This document shows positions 37,196 through 45,963 of a stretch of 64,000 nt of DNA, piece by piece (position 1 is the first letter of the stretch; every line of letters begins with the position of its first letter). Under the pieces are notes generated by a model. It searched no databases. It had not been told where the DNA came from and saw only the letters and a program-made list of their open reading frames with translations. This stretch comes from an uncultured Bacilli bacterium. GTDB taxonomy: Bacteria; Bacillota_I; Bacilli_A; RFN20; CAG-826. A program made the translations under genes and the position numbers. Location of the stretch: the NCBI GenBank assembly GCA_944349595.1, contig CALVNF010000004.1, forward strand, positions 37,554 through 101,553. The letters are read 5' to 3'.

Positions 37196-38078
37196 ATTAG
37201 GTTCTCTTTTTCAAAATAGATATCATATTCAAAGATATATTGGAAAAGGCGGAATGGCCGATGTTTATGAAGCAATAGATACAATATCTAAATACGAAGT
37301 TGCAATTAAAATTTGTCGAGATGACGTTGAATCAAAAGAAGAAATGTATCAAAGATTTTTGTATGAAATTAAAATTGCTGCCGCTATTCAAAATCATTAT
37401 AATATCATTAAAATTTATGATTATGGAAAAACAAAAGAACAACTACCATACATGATCACTGAGTTTTTATACGGACAAACTTTAAGAGACGTAATTGACA
37501 CAAAAAGAAATTTAGGTTTAGAAGAAACTTGTTATATAATTTCTCAACTTTTAGATGCTCTTGATGAACTTCATGCTCGTGGGATAATTCATAGAGATGT
37601 AAAACCTCAAAACATATATTTACTTCCAGATAGTACTGTAAAATTGGGTGATTTTGGTATCTCTATTTTTGTCAGTGAAGTTTCAAATATTAATGAAGTT
37701 AATAAAATAATTGGAACACCTCAATATATGGCACCAGAATTAGCAATGGGTAAAAAAGCATCATTTTTAAGTGATATTTATGCAGTTGGAATTACTTTTT
37801 TTGAATTATTAGTCGGAAGTGTGCCATTTAATGGGGATGATCCAAATGAAATATTAAAAAAACAAATTGAACAACCATTTCCAAATGCTTCTAATTATCG
37901 AACATCAATTCCAGATGAACTTGTAAAAATTATAAATAAAGCTTGTGAAAAAAATCCAAAAAATAGATTCCAAAATGTCAAAGAATTTAAAGAAAGCATA
38001 ACCATTCTTTTACAAGATAAAAAGAAATTAAGAACTCAAAATTGGTTTGAAAGATTTTTTGGTTTGAAAGGAAGATAG
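37188..38078 (+). CDS. prkC: Ser/Thr protein kinase, soluble PrkC without PASTA domains
   Basis: A Hanks-type kinase of 296 residues. The kinase domain is complete: Gly loop IGKGGMADVYEA, VAIKI Lys, catalytic loop IIHRDVKPQNIYL, DFGISIF, and the activation and substrate segment GTPQYMAPELA with LSDIYAVGITFFELLVG. It ends with a basic tail (KKLRTQNWFERFFGLKGR). The transmembrane span and extracellular PASTA repeats of standard PrkC (over 600 residues) are absent, so it cannot sense muropeptides directly; the basic, aromatic tail might touch the membrane. Coupled with prpC; rsgA, which usually follows, is missing. Confidence 0.93.
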   Translation: MIELGSLFQNRYHIQRYIGKGGMADVYEAIDTISKYEVAIKICRDDVESKEEMYQRFLYEIKIAAAIQNHYNIIKIYDYGKTKEQLPYMITEFLYGQTLRDVIDTKRNLGLEETCYIISQLLDALDELHARGIIHRDVKPQNIYLLPDSTVKLGDFGISIFVSEVSNINEVNKIIGTPQYMAPELAMGKKASFLSDIYAVGITFFELLVGSVPFNGDDPNEILKKQIEQPFPNASNYRTSIPDELVKIINKACEKNPKNRFQNVKEFKESITILLQDKKKLRTQNWFERFFGLKGR

Positions 38079-38729
38079 ATGAAAAAAATTATTTCATGTT
38101 CAATATTAAATGTTGATTTTTTAAAACTTAATGACATTTTAAAACAACTTTACGAAAATAAAATTCCTTGGTTGCATTTTGATGTAATGGATGGAAATTT
38201 TGTAAAAAATTTATCATTTGGAAGTTCAATTTTAAAAAGTATTAATGATTCAGAATATAAATTTTTCAATGATGTGCATTTAATGATTAATAATCCTTTG
38301 CATTATTATTTAGATTTTATTGAAGCCGGTGCTTCAATGATTACGTTTCATATTGAATCATATAATTTTGATTTTGAAAAAAACTTGAAATTAATTAATT
38401 TAATAAAATCGCATAATGTAAAAGTTGGGATTTCATTAAAACCAAAAACAAACATAAGTGAAGTCTTTAAATATTTAAAATATGTTGACTTAGTTTTAAT
38501 AATGTCAGTAGAACCTGGTTTTGGTGGCCAAAAATTTATTGAAGAAACTTATCAAAAAATTCATGAATTAAAAAAAGAAATTAATAAAGAAAATTTAAAT
38601 GTTTTAATTTCAGTAGATGGTGGAATTAATGATACTAATGCTCAAAAAGTCCGAGAATATGGGGCTGATGTCTTAGTAAGCGGAAGTTATTTACTAGCTG
38701 ATATTAAAGATAGAAAAAATAAATTATGA
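38079..38729 (+). CDS. rpe: Ribulose-phosphate 3-epimerase
   Basis: Interconverts ribulose 5-phosphate and xylulose 5-phosphate, so it links to the xylose pathway at the window start. 216 residues: ISCSILNVDF, WLHFDVMDGNFVKNLSFG, DVHLMINNP, MSVEPGFGGQKFIEETYQKI and SVDGGINDTNAQKV are the standard rpe motifs (ILN replaces the usual ILSAD). ATG follows the TAG stop of prkC directly; AAAGGAAG in the end of prkC is the ribosome site. Confidence 0.96.
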   Translation: MKKIISCSILNVDFLKLNDILKQLYENKIPWLHFDVMDGNFVKNLSFGSSILKSINDSEYKFFNDVHLMINNPLHYYLDFIEAGASMITFHIESYNFDFEKNLKLINLIKSHNVKVGISLKPKTNISEVFKYLKYVDLVLIMSVEPGFGGQKFIEETYQKIHELKKEINKENLNVLISVDGGINDTNAQKVREYGADVLVSGSYLLADIKDRKNKL

Positions 38730-39409
38730 CTGTTAATTTGATTTATAGTATTACATTTATTATCTTATATATTGCCTTTTCAGCAATTTCTTTATTTTTT
38801 CTTATTAAAAATTTTAATAAAGAAACAAAACTTAATTATTCATTTTCAAGATATTTTTCATTTGAAGTTCATAATTTAAAAAATAACTCAACTTTAATTT
38901 CTTATAGATTATTATATATTTTTACTTTAATTATGCCGCTTTCAAGTGTGATTTATTTACTTATTAATTTAAATTATAATCATACACTTGATGTATATTT
39001 AGTTGTGGCTTGTGTTATTTTATTAGTTACAATTATTAGTAAAATTTTGTTATTTATTACAAAAACATTAAATATTAATTTATTTTTAAAGGAATTTGTA
39101 TTTAATTATTTGGCAGTAGTTTCGGAATATATGATATTTTTAATTGGATTATTTATTCAATTAAATGAAAATAGAGTTATAAATTTTGAATTAAATTTAT
39201 CTTATATAATTATTTTTATTGCAATAGTAGTAACTCTAATAGGTTTATTATTTAATAAAAATTTATACTCATGGTATAAATTAGAAAGAAAAGAAGATGG
39301 AACTTATGTTAGACCAAAAGTTTTATATCTAGCTTTATATGAATGGATAAGTTATTTTTTAAATATAATATTTGTAATTATGTTAACAATTTATATATTG
39401 TTTATCTAA
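38726..39409 (+). CDS. Six-span membrane protein, function unknown
   Basis: 227 residues, with hydrophobic segments at about 5-25, 60-80, 90-112, 130-150, 160-180 and 205-226. Charged residues lie mainly between spans, for example LIKNFNKETKLNYSFSRYF. No family recognised. It overlaps rpe by four bases (ATGA) and ends the operon at a terminator; in many Firmicutes thiN occupies this place, but this protein is not related. Confidence 0.7.
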   Translation: MTVNLIYSITFIILYIAFSAISLFFLIKNFNKETKLNYSFSRYFSFEVHNLKNNSTLISYRLLYIFTLIMPLSSVIYLLINLNYNHTLDVYLVVACVILLVTIISKILLFITKTLNINLFLKEFVFNYLAVVSEYMIFLIGLFIQLNENRVINFELNLSYIIIFIAIVVTLIGLLFNKNLYSWYKLERKEDGTYVRPKVLYLALYEWISYFLNIIFVIMLTIYILFI

Positions 39410-39419
39410 AAATAAAATA

Positions 39420-39449
39420 AAAAAAGAATTTCCATTGAAATTCTTTTTT
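39420..39449. terminator. Bidirectional terminator between the rpe operon and rpmB
   Basis: A perfect 13-bp inverted repeat (39420-39432 and 39437-39449, loop CATT) has A- and T-runs at its ends. It lies between the + strand operon end and the - strand rpmB, so it can end transcription on both strands. Confidence 0.88.
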
Positions 39450-39476
39450 TAATTAACATATTTAAAAAAGGTTATA

Positions 39477-39665
39477 TTATTTGACACTTGAAACTAAAGT
39501 TCTATGAGCTCTAGCAGACATTTTTACACGATATTCTTTTCCGTCGATAGTTACTTTATATGTGTGTAAATTAACATTCCATCTTCTTCTTGTAGCTCTG
39601 AGAGAATGTGATCTATTGTTGCCGCTTAATGGGCCTTTTCCAGTTAAAGGACAGTATCTTGCCAT
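39477..39665 (-). CDS. rpmB: Ribosomal protein L28
   Basis: A 62-residue 50S protein: MARYCPLTGKGPLSGNNRSH, then the Arg-rich SLRATRRRWNVNL and the C-terminal RAHRTLVSSV. The N-terminal Cys of the zinc-type L28 is present once (RYC), but the other zinc ligands are lacking. The start is ATG 39665, since GGAGG (complement of 39674-39678) is eight bases upstream. rpmB on the opposite strand after rpe is the usual Firmicutes layout. Confidence 0.95.
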   Translation of the reverse strand: MARYCPLTGKGPLSGNNRSHSLRATRRRWNVNLHTYKVTIDGKEYRVKMSARAHRTLVSSVK

Positions 39666-39734
39666 ATAATTAACCTCCATTTCTTTAAAAACGCTTTAAT
39701 ATTATATTACAAATTATAATGATTGCCAATATTT

Positions 39735-40175
39735 TTATAACTTAATTGTTGGAAATCTTCTTTGAAATTCTTCTCTTGATATCTGGTTATGACATTTTTC
39801 TTTAAAAACTTGAAGAATTTTATTATCTTTGTCTAGTGTAATAAATCTTAATTTTCCATTTTTAAAATAAATTGTTAAAGCTTTGTGCCTTATCGTATAT
39901 GGTTCATCAATATATAAGACATCTTGAAATTTAATAACTTCAATTTTACTAAGGCGAGTGTAATAAAATGCTTTATCATCGTATTCCATTTTAAAAGTTT
40001 TAAAAATTAAGATAATAATTGCTACATATAAAATAAGAAAAACACCAATAATAATCCACGATGTAATATCAAAATTTAATTGGCAGATTGGAAAATAAAT
40101 ACAACAAAAAATTATTACTAAAAATATTGTTAAATAAGCGATTAATTTTCCATAATTTAAGTTAAGTTTTTTCAT
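39735..40175 (-). CDS. Small membrane protein with two spans and a PH-like tail
   Basis: 146 residues: two hydrophobic segments (about 12-32 and 40-60) followed by a beta-rich cytosolic part (KMEYDDKAFYYTRLSKIEVIKFQDVLYID, then KALTIYFKNGKLRFITL), typical of small bacterial PH-like membrane proteins. Function unknown. A -10 TATAAT (complement of 40185-40190) is nine bases before ATG 40175 with no Shine-Dalgarno. Confidence 0.65.
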   Translation of the reverse strand: MKKLNLNYGKLIAYLTIFLVIIFCCIYFPICQLNFDITSWIIIGVFLILYVAIIILIFKTFKMEYDDKAFYYTRLSKIEVIKFQDVLYIDEPYTIRHKALTIYFKNGKLRFITLDKDNKILQVFKEKCHNQISREEFQRRFPTIKL

Positions 40176-40184
40176 ACTTTTATT

Positions 40185-40190
40185 ATTATA
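40185..40190 (-). promoter_or_regulatory. -10 box before the small membrane protein
   Basis: TATAAT on the minus strand nine bases from ATG 40175, the leaderless layout; a second TATAAT lies at the complement of 40192-40197. Confidence 0.45.
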
Positions 40191-40220
40191 TATTATATTT
40201 TAATTTTTTTAAAAAACTTA

Positions 40221-40249
40221 TTCAAAACTCAATTATTTTTTAATATAAT
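40221..40249 (+). promoter_or_regulatory. Promoter of the jetABC operon
   Basis: -35-like TTCAAA (40221-40226), a 17-bp spacer and a perfect TATAAT (40244-40249). ATG 40264 follows 14 bases after the -10 without a ribosome site, so the leader is at most about eight bases. Confidence 0.6.
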
Positions 40250-40263
40250 AATTAAAACGTTCT

Positions 40264-41688
40264 ATGAAATTATTTGATATATTACCAGAAAAATTTTACT
40301 CAATATTAACTGGAAAAAATAAACAAGTTTATGCCTCTAGTTTACTGTTATTATATAACTTAGTTAATGATAATGATATGTACGTAAAAAAGGATGAATT
40401 TTTACGTTCTTTAAAAGAAAAATTAAGTAATGAAATTGAAACTTTATCAATTGAAGAAGAAAATGAATTTGATAATGAAGAAATTTCAACAAGTGTATCA
40501 TCAAAAGCTAATCTAGTTTTAAGAAGATTAGAAGATACCGGCTGGATTGAACTTGAAATGGATCCAGAAACTTATGATGAATTTATTGTCTTACCAAATT
40601 ATTCAATTATTTGTTTAGAATCAATTTTTAATGTTGTTAATGAATCAAGTGCTGGATATTCATCTTTAGTGCATACCATGTATTCAGAACTTTATTTAGA
40701 AAATCAAAATAAAGATGAATTTATGTATCCATCGCTATTAAGAGCTTATGAAAATACAAAAAAATTAAGAGTCGATTTAATTACTTTATCTCATAGTATT
40801 AAAATTTATCAAAGTAGATTAGCAAAACTTTATACATCAAATGAAGTTTTACATTCTTATTTTGATAATTATAAAGAGTTAATATCTGATCGACTCTATC
40901 ATCCATTAAAGACTTTTGATAGTGTTACAAGATTTAAAAGACCAATTATTAATATTTTAGAATCATGGCTAAAAGATGAGGACACCAAAAAATTATTAAT
41001 AAAACAAGCCATGATTTATCAAACAAAACCTTTAACTCCTCAAGAAATTGAAAATGATATTATTACAAAAATTAATTATATAACCGATATGTTAACGCAA
41101 TTATCTAAGATGATTGATCAAATTGATAAATCTCATAGAGATTACACCAAAGCAAGCGCTAACAAGATTTTATATCTTAATAATACTGATAAATCTGTTA
41201 AAGGTAATTTAGAGACAATACTTGTTGGAATTGGAAAATATAAATCAAATTATAAAATAATGCGAGATATTTTATCTTCAATGCAAGATTCAATTTATTT
41301 TTATGATAATGGTTTTATTGACTCTGATTCAGTTACATTACCATTTTTAAGAAAATTTATTCATAGTGAAGTCCCACTAGAAATTATGGGATTTAATGAA
41401 TTAGATGATTATGCAATGCAATCATTTTTAGATAGTGTAAATGGCATGTTTACCGATGAAATGGTCTTTAAATTTATGCAAGAAGTATTTCAAGATAAAG
41501 ACGAGATTAAAATTGAAGAAATACCTTTAGTAAATTTTGATGCTTTAATTTTATTAATTCTTGCAACTATTAAAAGAGATGAACCTGAATCATTTTATGA
41601 AGTAGATTACTCAAGTAGTGAAAAAGTTCACTCCCAAGGATATATCCTTCCTAAGATGATATTTAAAAGAAAAAAGAAAGGAGATTAA
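40264..41688 (+). CDS. jetA: JetA-like (MksF-type kleisin) subunit of a Wadjet/Mks condensin
   Basis: 474 residues, first gene of a three-gene unit whose third is an SMC-like ATPase. It has an N-terminal winged-helix region (residues 1-125, with SSKANLVLRRLEDTGWIEL), a long helical middle (about 150-330), and a C-terminal segment VPLEIMGFNELDDYAM that resembles the JetA/DUF5716 proteins of Firmicutes. In Wadjet, JetA is the kleisin that bridges the JetC heads and binds JetB. The call rests on operon context and general resemblance. Confidence 0.8.
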   Translation: MKLFDILPEKFYSILTGKNKQVYASSLLLLYNLVNDNDMYVKKDEFLRSLKEKLSNEIETLSIEEENEFDNEEISTSVSSKANLVLRRLEDTGWIELEMDPETYDEFIVLPNYSIICLESIFNVVNESSAGYSSLVHTMYSELYLENQNKDEFMYPSLLRAYENTKKLRVDLITLSHSIKIYQSRLAKLYTSNEVLHSYFDNYKELISDRLYHPLKTFDSVTRFKRPIINILESWLKDEDTKKLLIKQAMIYQTKPLTPQEIENDIITKINYITDMLTQLSKMIDQIDKSHRDYTKASANKILYLNNTDKSVKGNLETILVGIGKYKSNYKIMRDILSSMQDSIYFYDNGFIDSDSVTLPFLRKFIHSEVPLEIMGFNELDDYAMQSFLDSVNGMFTDEMVFKFMQEVFQDKDEIKIEEIPLVNFDALILLILATIKRDEPESFYEVDYSSSEKVHSQGYILPKMIFKRKKKGD

Positions 41689-41694
41689 ATTATA

Positions 41695-42348
41695 ATGTTT
41701 GAAGAAGAATTTTTAAGTTTAACAAATAGTGATAAATCTAATTTTGCAAATGTTATAAATCATTTATTAACTCATTCATTTATAGTTAGAGATGTTTTTG
41801 ATACAAAAGAAAAAATTGTTAAATTAAATCCTTATTATCGATTTGCTGAAAGAAAATTCGATTTAATTAATGATTATTTAAACTATATTGGATATTCAAT
41901 TGAAAAAGATATTTTATTAGGAGTGATTTCTCTAAATAATATCTATTCTGAAAATCGATTTAAATTAGATAGAGAAACATCCCTAGTTTTATATGTTTTA
42001 AGATTGATTTATGAAAGTGAGAAAACTGATAGCTCTCAAGCAAATGCTGGAATTTATATTACAACAAGTGCTTTAATTAAAACAATGTTAGAATTTAATG
42101 TTCCTTTCCAAGGAAAAAGATTAACCGGTCGATCAATTGCTAAATCTTTAAGATTATTAGCTAATAGAAATATTATTAATAAAGTATCTGGTTCATATGA
42201 TGAAGGAAATGTTTCATTTTATATTTTACCAAGTATTGTTTATGCAATTGATAATAATAAAATTCAAGCAATGGCTGATGCCATTTCAAGAATTAATGAA
42301 GAAAAAGAAAAAGTTGACCTAACTAAATTTCAAGGAGGTGACTTTTAA
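41695..42348 (+). CDS. jetB: JetB-like (MksE/DUF4194, KITE) subunit
   Basis: 217 residues with tandem winged-helix features: EEEFLSLTNSDKSNFANVIN, then HLLTHSFIVRD, the NDYLNYIGYSIEKD stretch, LVLYVLRLIYE, and RSIAKSLRLLANRNIINKV near the end. These match the DUF4194/MksE family of KITE proteins that bind the kleisin. AAGGAG lies before ATG 41695. Its stop overlaps the jetC start by one base. Confidence 0.82.
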   Translation: MFEEEFLSLTNSDKSNFANVINHLLTHSFIVRDVFDTKEKIVKLNPYYRFAERKFDLINDYLNYIGYSIEKDILLGVISLNNIYSENRFKLDRETSLVLYVLRLIYESEKTDSSQANAGIYITTSALIKTMLEFNVPFQGKRLTGRSIAKSLRLLANRNIINKVSGSYDEGNVSFYILPSIVYAIDNNKIQAMADAISRINEEKEKVDLTKFQGGDF

Positions 42349-45300
42349 TGAAAAGCGCAACAAAATTTAAAATAATTAACTGGCATTATTTTTGGAATGA
42401 AACAATTGATTTAAGACCAATTGTCTTTTTAACCGGAAGAAACGCTAGTGGTAAATCAACTCTCCTTGATGGACTTTTAGTAATTTTATTAGGTGATACA
42501 AGCGGTAGATTTTTTAATAAAGCCGCTATGGATAAATCAAATAGAACTCTAAAAGGGTATTTAAAAGGTGAACTTGGTGATACTGAAGATGGTGGATTTA
42601 GATATTTAAGAGAAGGTAGATTTTCATCTTATTTAGCTGTCGAATTTTTTGATGATGTAAATCAAGAATATTTTACAATGGGTTGTGTCTTTGATATTTT
42701 TGATGATGGAAGTGAAGAACATCGTTTCTTTATATTAAATGATAAAATTCCAGATAATGAATTCATCTTAAATAAAACACCAATGTCATATAAGCAACTT
42801 TTAGAATATTTTAAACAAGAATATCCTAATAAATATACATTCCTTGATTCAAATAAAGCTTATCAAGAAGCTTTAAAGAAAAAATTTGGTGGATTAAAAG
42901 ATAAATATTTCCAATTATTAAAAAAAGCAACTAGCTTTACTCCAATCACTGATATTACAACATTTATTACCGAATATGTTTGTGATCCTCAAGCAAATAT
43001 TGAACTTCAAGCCATGCAAGAGACAATTCTTCAATATAAAGATTTAGAAGCTGAAGCTTCAAAGCTTAGAAAAAGAATTGAAAAGCTAGAAGAGATTGAA
43101 GATTTATATGAAAACTTTAAAAATGTTAAATCTGGTGTTAAATTATGTTCTTATATTATTGAAAAATTAGAATATCAAATTGCAAGCGATAGAGTTGCTT
43201 CATATTATCGACAAATTGATTCATATAAACATCGTTTAGTTGAAATTGATTCTGAACTTGAAGATATCGAAGCTAATAAAAATGAATTAACTAGAAAAAA
43301 ATATCAACTCATCGCTGATCAAGGTAATAATGACACTTATAAGATGACAAGTGAATTATTAGAAGAAAAGAAGTCATTAAATGATAAGATTAAAGTAATT
43401 GAAAAAGATTTAAACGATGTTCAAAGCAAACTTCATAATTACGCTAATAATTACTTTGAAATCTCCAAAGTTTTAAAAGAAAACTTTGATAGTATCAATG
43501 TTGATATATTAGATGAAGATCGAGTTAGTGATATTTTAGAAATTAAAAATATCTTAGATATCGTTATAAAGAAATCAAAAGTAATATTAGATACTCTTGA
43601 TAAAGGATTAACATTTGTCTCTGATGAAGATTTAAATTCTTGGAGAGAATCATTATTCTCATTTAAACAATTAGTTAGTGCGTTTTGTGTATCATTTGCA
43701 AGAAGTATAAGAAATCTTGAAAGTAAATTGACAAGTTTAAGATTGGATTTTGATTCACTAAAGCGTGGAGTTAAAGCATATGATCCAACATTTTATAGAA
43801 TTAAAAATGAATTACAAAATCGTCTTACTTTAAAATATAATAAACAAATTGATGTTGAGATTTTAGCAGATTTAATTGATATCTCTGATAAGTCTTGGAC
43901 AAATGCAATTGAAGGATATATCTTTAATCAAAAATTTCATTTATTTGTCGAACCAAGATATTATTTTGATGCATATGAAATTTTAAAACACTTGCTTGAA
44001 GAAAATAGATTTTATCAAACAAGTTTAGTTGACCAAGAAAAATTAATTGAAAGAGACTTTAAAGCCGCTCCAAATTCTCTTGCAACTGAAATTATAACTG
44101 ATCATAAAGGTGCTAGAAGTTATATTAATTTCTTACTTGGCACAATTAAAAAATGTGAAAATGTTCAACAAGCTCGAGAATCTCAAAATGGTATAACAAG
44201 AGATTGTGATATTTATAGAAACTTCTCACTTTCTAAAATTAATCCTCGACTTTATGCAAATTCATTTATCGGAAGAAATGTTGGACCAAAATTAATTTTA
44301 GAAAAACAAAACGAAATTGACAATTTAGTTAATTTAATTAATCAATATCGAAGTTTATATCAAATTATTAATAAAGCTAATTCATTAGAAATTATTAATA
44401 CAAATGAAATTAATTCAATGCTTTCTGATATTAAACAATCTCATGAATTAACTGGACTTAGATCTTCTTTAAATTATATTGAAGAAGAATTATCAAAACA
44501 TGATGTAGTTGAAATTGATTCAATTGAAAAACGTATCAATAATTTAGATGAAGATTTAAAACAATTACAAACTGATGCCGATAATTTAAATATTGAAAAA
44601 GGTAATTTAACAACTTCAATTAAAACTCTACAAGAAGATAAGATTAAAGAAGAAACTAAAAATATTAAAGAAAAAGAAGAACACTTAAATCAAAATTATG
44701 ATTTTGAATTCGTAAAAACGGAAGGTCTTCCAACTCTTGAGCGAGAACTCGCTGAAAACGATAATAAAGTTTTAGAAGTTATGAAAAAATATCAAGTTGA
44801 AATTGGAAGAGGTCAATATTTAAGTGCTAATGTCTTAAATCAAATTAAAAAATTAAGAAAAGAATACGTTTCTGATTATCACTTATCTTTAAATTGTGAT
44901 AGTGAAGAAAATACTGAGTTTGATAACGAACTTATTGATTTAAGAGATGTCAAACTTCCAGAATATGAAGAAAAAATTGCTGATGCTTATAATAAAGCAA
45001 CAAAACAATTTAAAGATGATTTCATTGCAAAAATTAGAAATCAAATTGAGATGGTTGAAGACCAAATTAACGAATTAAACGAAGCTTTAAGCGCATCAAC
45101 ATTTGGAAATGACTCATATCAATTTACTGTTAAACCAAATCCAGTTTATAAACGATATTACGATATGTTTAAAGATGATTTAATTTTATCACAAGATGAA
45201 GATGAAAATGAATTTATTACAAAATATCAAGATGTAATGAATGATTTATTCTCGCAAATCACTTTAACAAGTCAAACTCCAAGTCAAGATTTCTTAAGTA

Positions 45301-45722
45301 ATTTTGAAAAATTTGTTGATTATCGAAGTTATCTTGATTTTGATTTAATCGTTACAAATAAAGAAGGAGTCAAACAAAGACTTTCTAAGATGATTAAAAA
45401 GAAATCTGGTGGTGAAACTCAAACTCCATTCTATATTTCTGTTCTTGCAAGTTTTGCCCAACTTTACCGAACAAAAGAAAAAGGCGAACTTTCAAATACA
45501 ATTAGATTAATTATTTTTGATGAAGCCTTCTCCAAAATGGATCGAGGAAGAATTCAAGAATCAATTAAACTTTTAAGAAAATTTAATCTTCAAGCTATTG
45601 TTTCGGCACCAAGTGAAAAATTAACTGATATTTCTGAGCTTGTTGATGAAACTCTTGTTGTTTTACATAGTAAAAACTCAAGCTGCGTAAGATTATACGC
45701 AAAAGATGTCGAAGTTGATTAA
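42348..45722 (+). CDS. jetC: JetC-like (MksB/MukB-type) SMC ATPase
   Basis: 1124 residues with an SMC layout. Head: FLTGRNASGKSTLLDGLL (Walker A, residues about 29-46) and the typical insert LLGDTSGRFFNKAAMDKSNR. Long coiled coils run over about 225-370 and 660-960, around a hinge with SWTNAIEGYIFNQKFHLFV near residue 520. The C-terminal head has the ABC signature KKKSGGETQTPFYISVL near 1018 and Walker B LIIFDEAFSKMD near 1055, with the catalytic Glu present. A perfect AAGGAGGTGA precedes ATG 42348. In Wadjet this motor extrudes DNA loops for cleavage of small circular plasmids by JetD; no JetD gene follows. Confidence 0.9.
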   Translation: MKSATKFKIINWHYFWNETIDLRPIVFLTGRNASGKSTLLDGLLVILLGDTSGRFFNKAAMDKSNRTLKGYLKGELGDTEDGGFRYLREGRFSSYLAVEFFDDVNQEYFTMGCVFDIFDDGSEEHRFFILNDKIPDNEFILNKTPMSYKQLLEYFKQEYPNKYTFLDSNKAYQEALKKKFGGLKDKYFQLLKKATSFTPITDITTFITEYVCDPQANIELQAMQETILQYKDLEAEASKLRKRIEKLEEIEDLYENFKNVKSGVKLCSYIIEKLEYQIASDRVASYYRQIDSYKHRLVEIDSELEDIEANKNELTRKKYQLIADQGNNDTYKMTSELLEEKKSLNDKIKVIEKDLNDVQSKLHNYANNYFEISKVLKENFDSINVDILDEDRVSDILEIKNILDIVIKKSKVILDTLDKGLTFVSDEDLNSWRESLFSFKQLVSAFCVSFARSIRNLESKLTSLRLDFDSLKRGVKAYDPTFYRIKNELQNRLTLKYNKQIDVEILADLIDISDKSWTNAIEGYIFNQKFHLFVEPRYYFDAYEILKHLLEENRFYQTSLVDQEKLIERDFKAAPNSLATEIITDHKGARSYINFLLGTIKKCENVQQARESQNGITRDCDIYRNFSLSKINPRLYANSFIGRNVGPKLILEKQNEIDNLVNLINQYRSLYQIINKANSLEIINTNEINSMLSDIKQSHELTGLRSSLNYIEEELSKHDVVEIDSIEKRINNLDEDLKQLQTDADNLNIEKGNLTTSIKTLQEDKIKEETKNIKEKEEHLNQNYDFEFVKTEGLPTLERELAENDNKVLEVMKKYQVEIGRGQYLSANVLNQIKKLRKEYVSDYHLSLNCDSEENTEFDNELIDLRDVKLPEYEEKIADAYNKATKQFKDDFIAKIRNQIEMVEDQINELNEALSASTFGNDSYQFTVKPNPVYKRYYDMFKDDLILSQDEDENEFITKYQDVMNDLFSQITLTSQTPSQDFLSNFEKFVDYRSYLDFDLIVTNKEGVKQRLSKMIKKKSGGETQTPFYISVLASFAQLYRTKEKGELSNTIRLIIFDEAFSKMDRGRIQESIKLLRKFNLQAIVSAPSEKLTDISELVDETLVVLHSKNSSCVRLYAKDVEVD

Positions 45723-45728
45723 ATTTGA

Positions 45729-45734
45729 TATAAT
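45729..45734 (+). promoter_or_regulatory. -10 box of the T-box leuS transcript
   Basis: TATAAT seven bases after the jetC stop, ahead of the T-box leader. No good -35, partly because the region is coding. Confidence 0.45.
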
Positions 45735-45769
45735 TATTTTGCTAGATGCATTAATTAATAAATTAATAT

Positions 45770-45936
45770 TAAAGAGAAGTATTGTTTGGTGAGAAATACT
45801 ATATTAATTATTAAGTCTCAGCTATAAACTAGCCGTAAGTTTGCGTTAAAAATATTAATGAGTGTATCTTATAAAATTTAAAGATGAAATAAGGTGGTAA
45901 CACGCAATAGCGTCCTTATGGACGCTTTTATATTTA
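45770..45936 (+). promoter_or_regulatory. T-box riboswitch controlling leuS
   Basis: The leader ends with the T-box sequence AAGGTGGTAACACGC (45891-45905). The antiterminator can pair AAGG with CCTT (45914-45917) and ACGC with GCGT (45910-45913) around a seven-base bulge containing TGGT for the tRNA NCCA end. It excludes the terminator AGCGTCC-TTAT-GGACGCT (45909-45926), which is followed by TTTTATATTT. A short stem I (AGTATT 45778-45783 with AATACT 45795-45800) is visible. Uncharged tRNA-Leu should allow readthrough. CTC at 45817-45819 is a possible specifier, but it could also pair with GAGA at 45774-45777, so I leave it open. Confidence 0.88.
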
Positions 45937-45963
45937 AAAAAAGTTATAAAAAAGGAGTGAAGT

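Noticed and set aside
45723..45963. A jetD remnant after jetC
   Set aside because: The stretch is fully explained by a promoter and the leuS T-box with its terminator; no protein frame is left.
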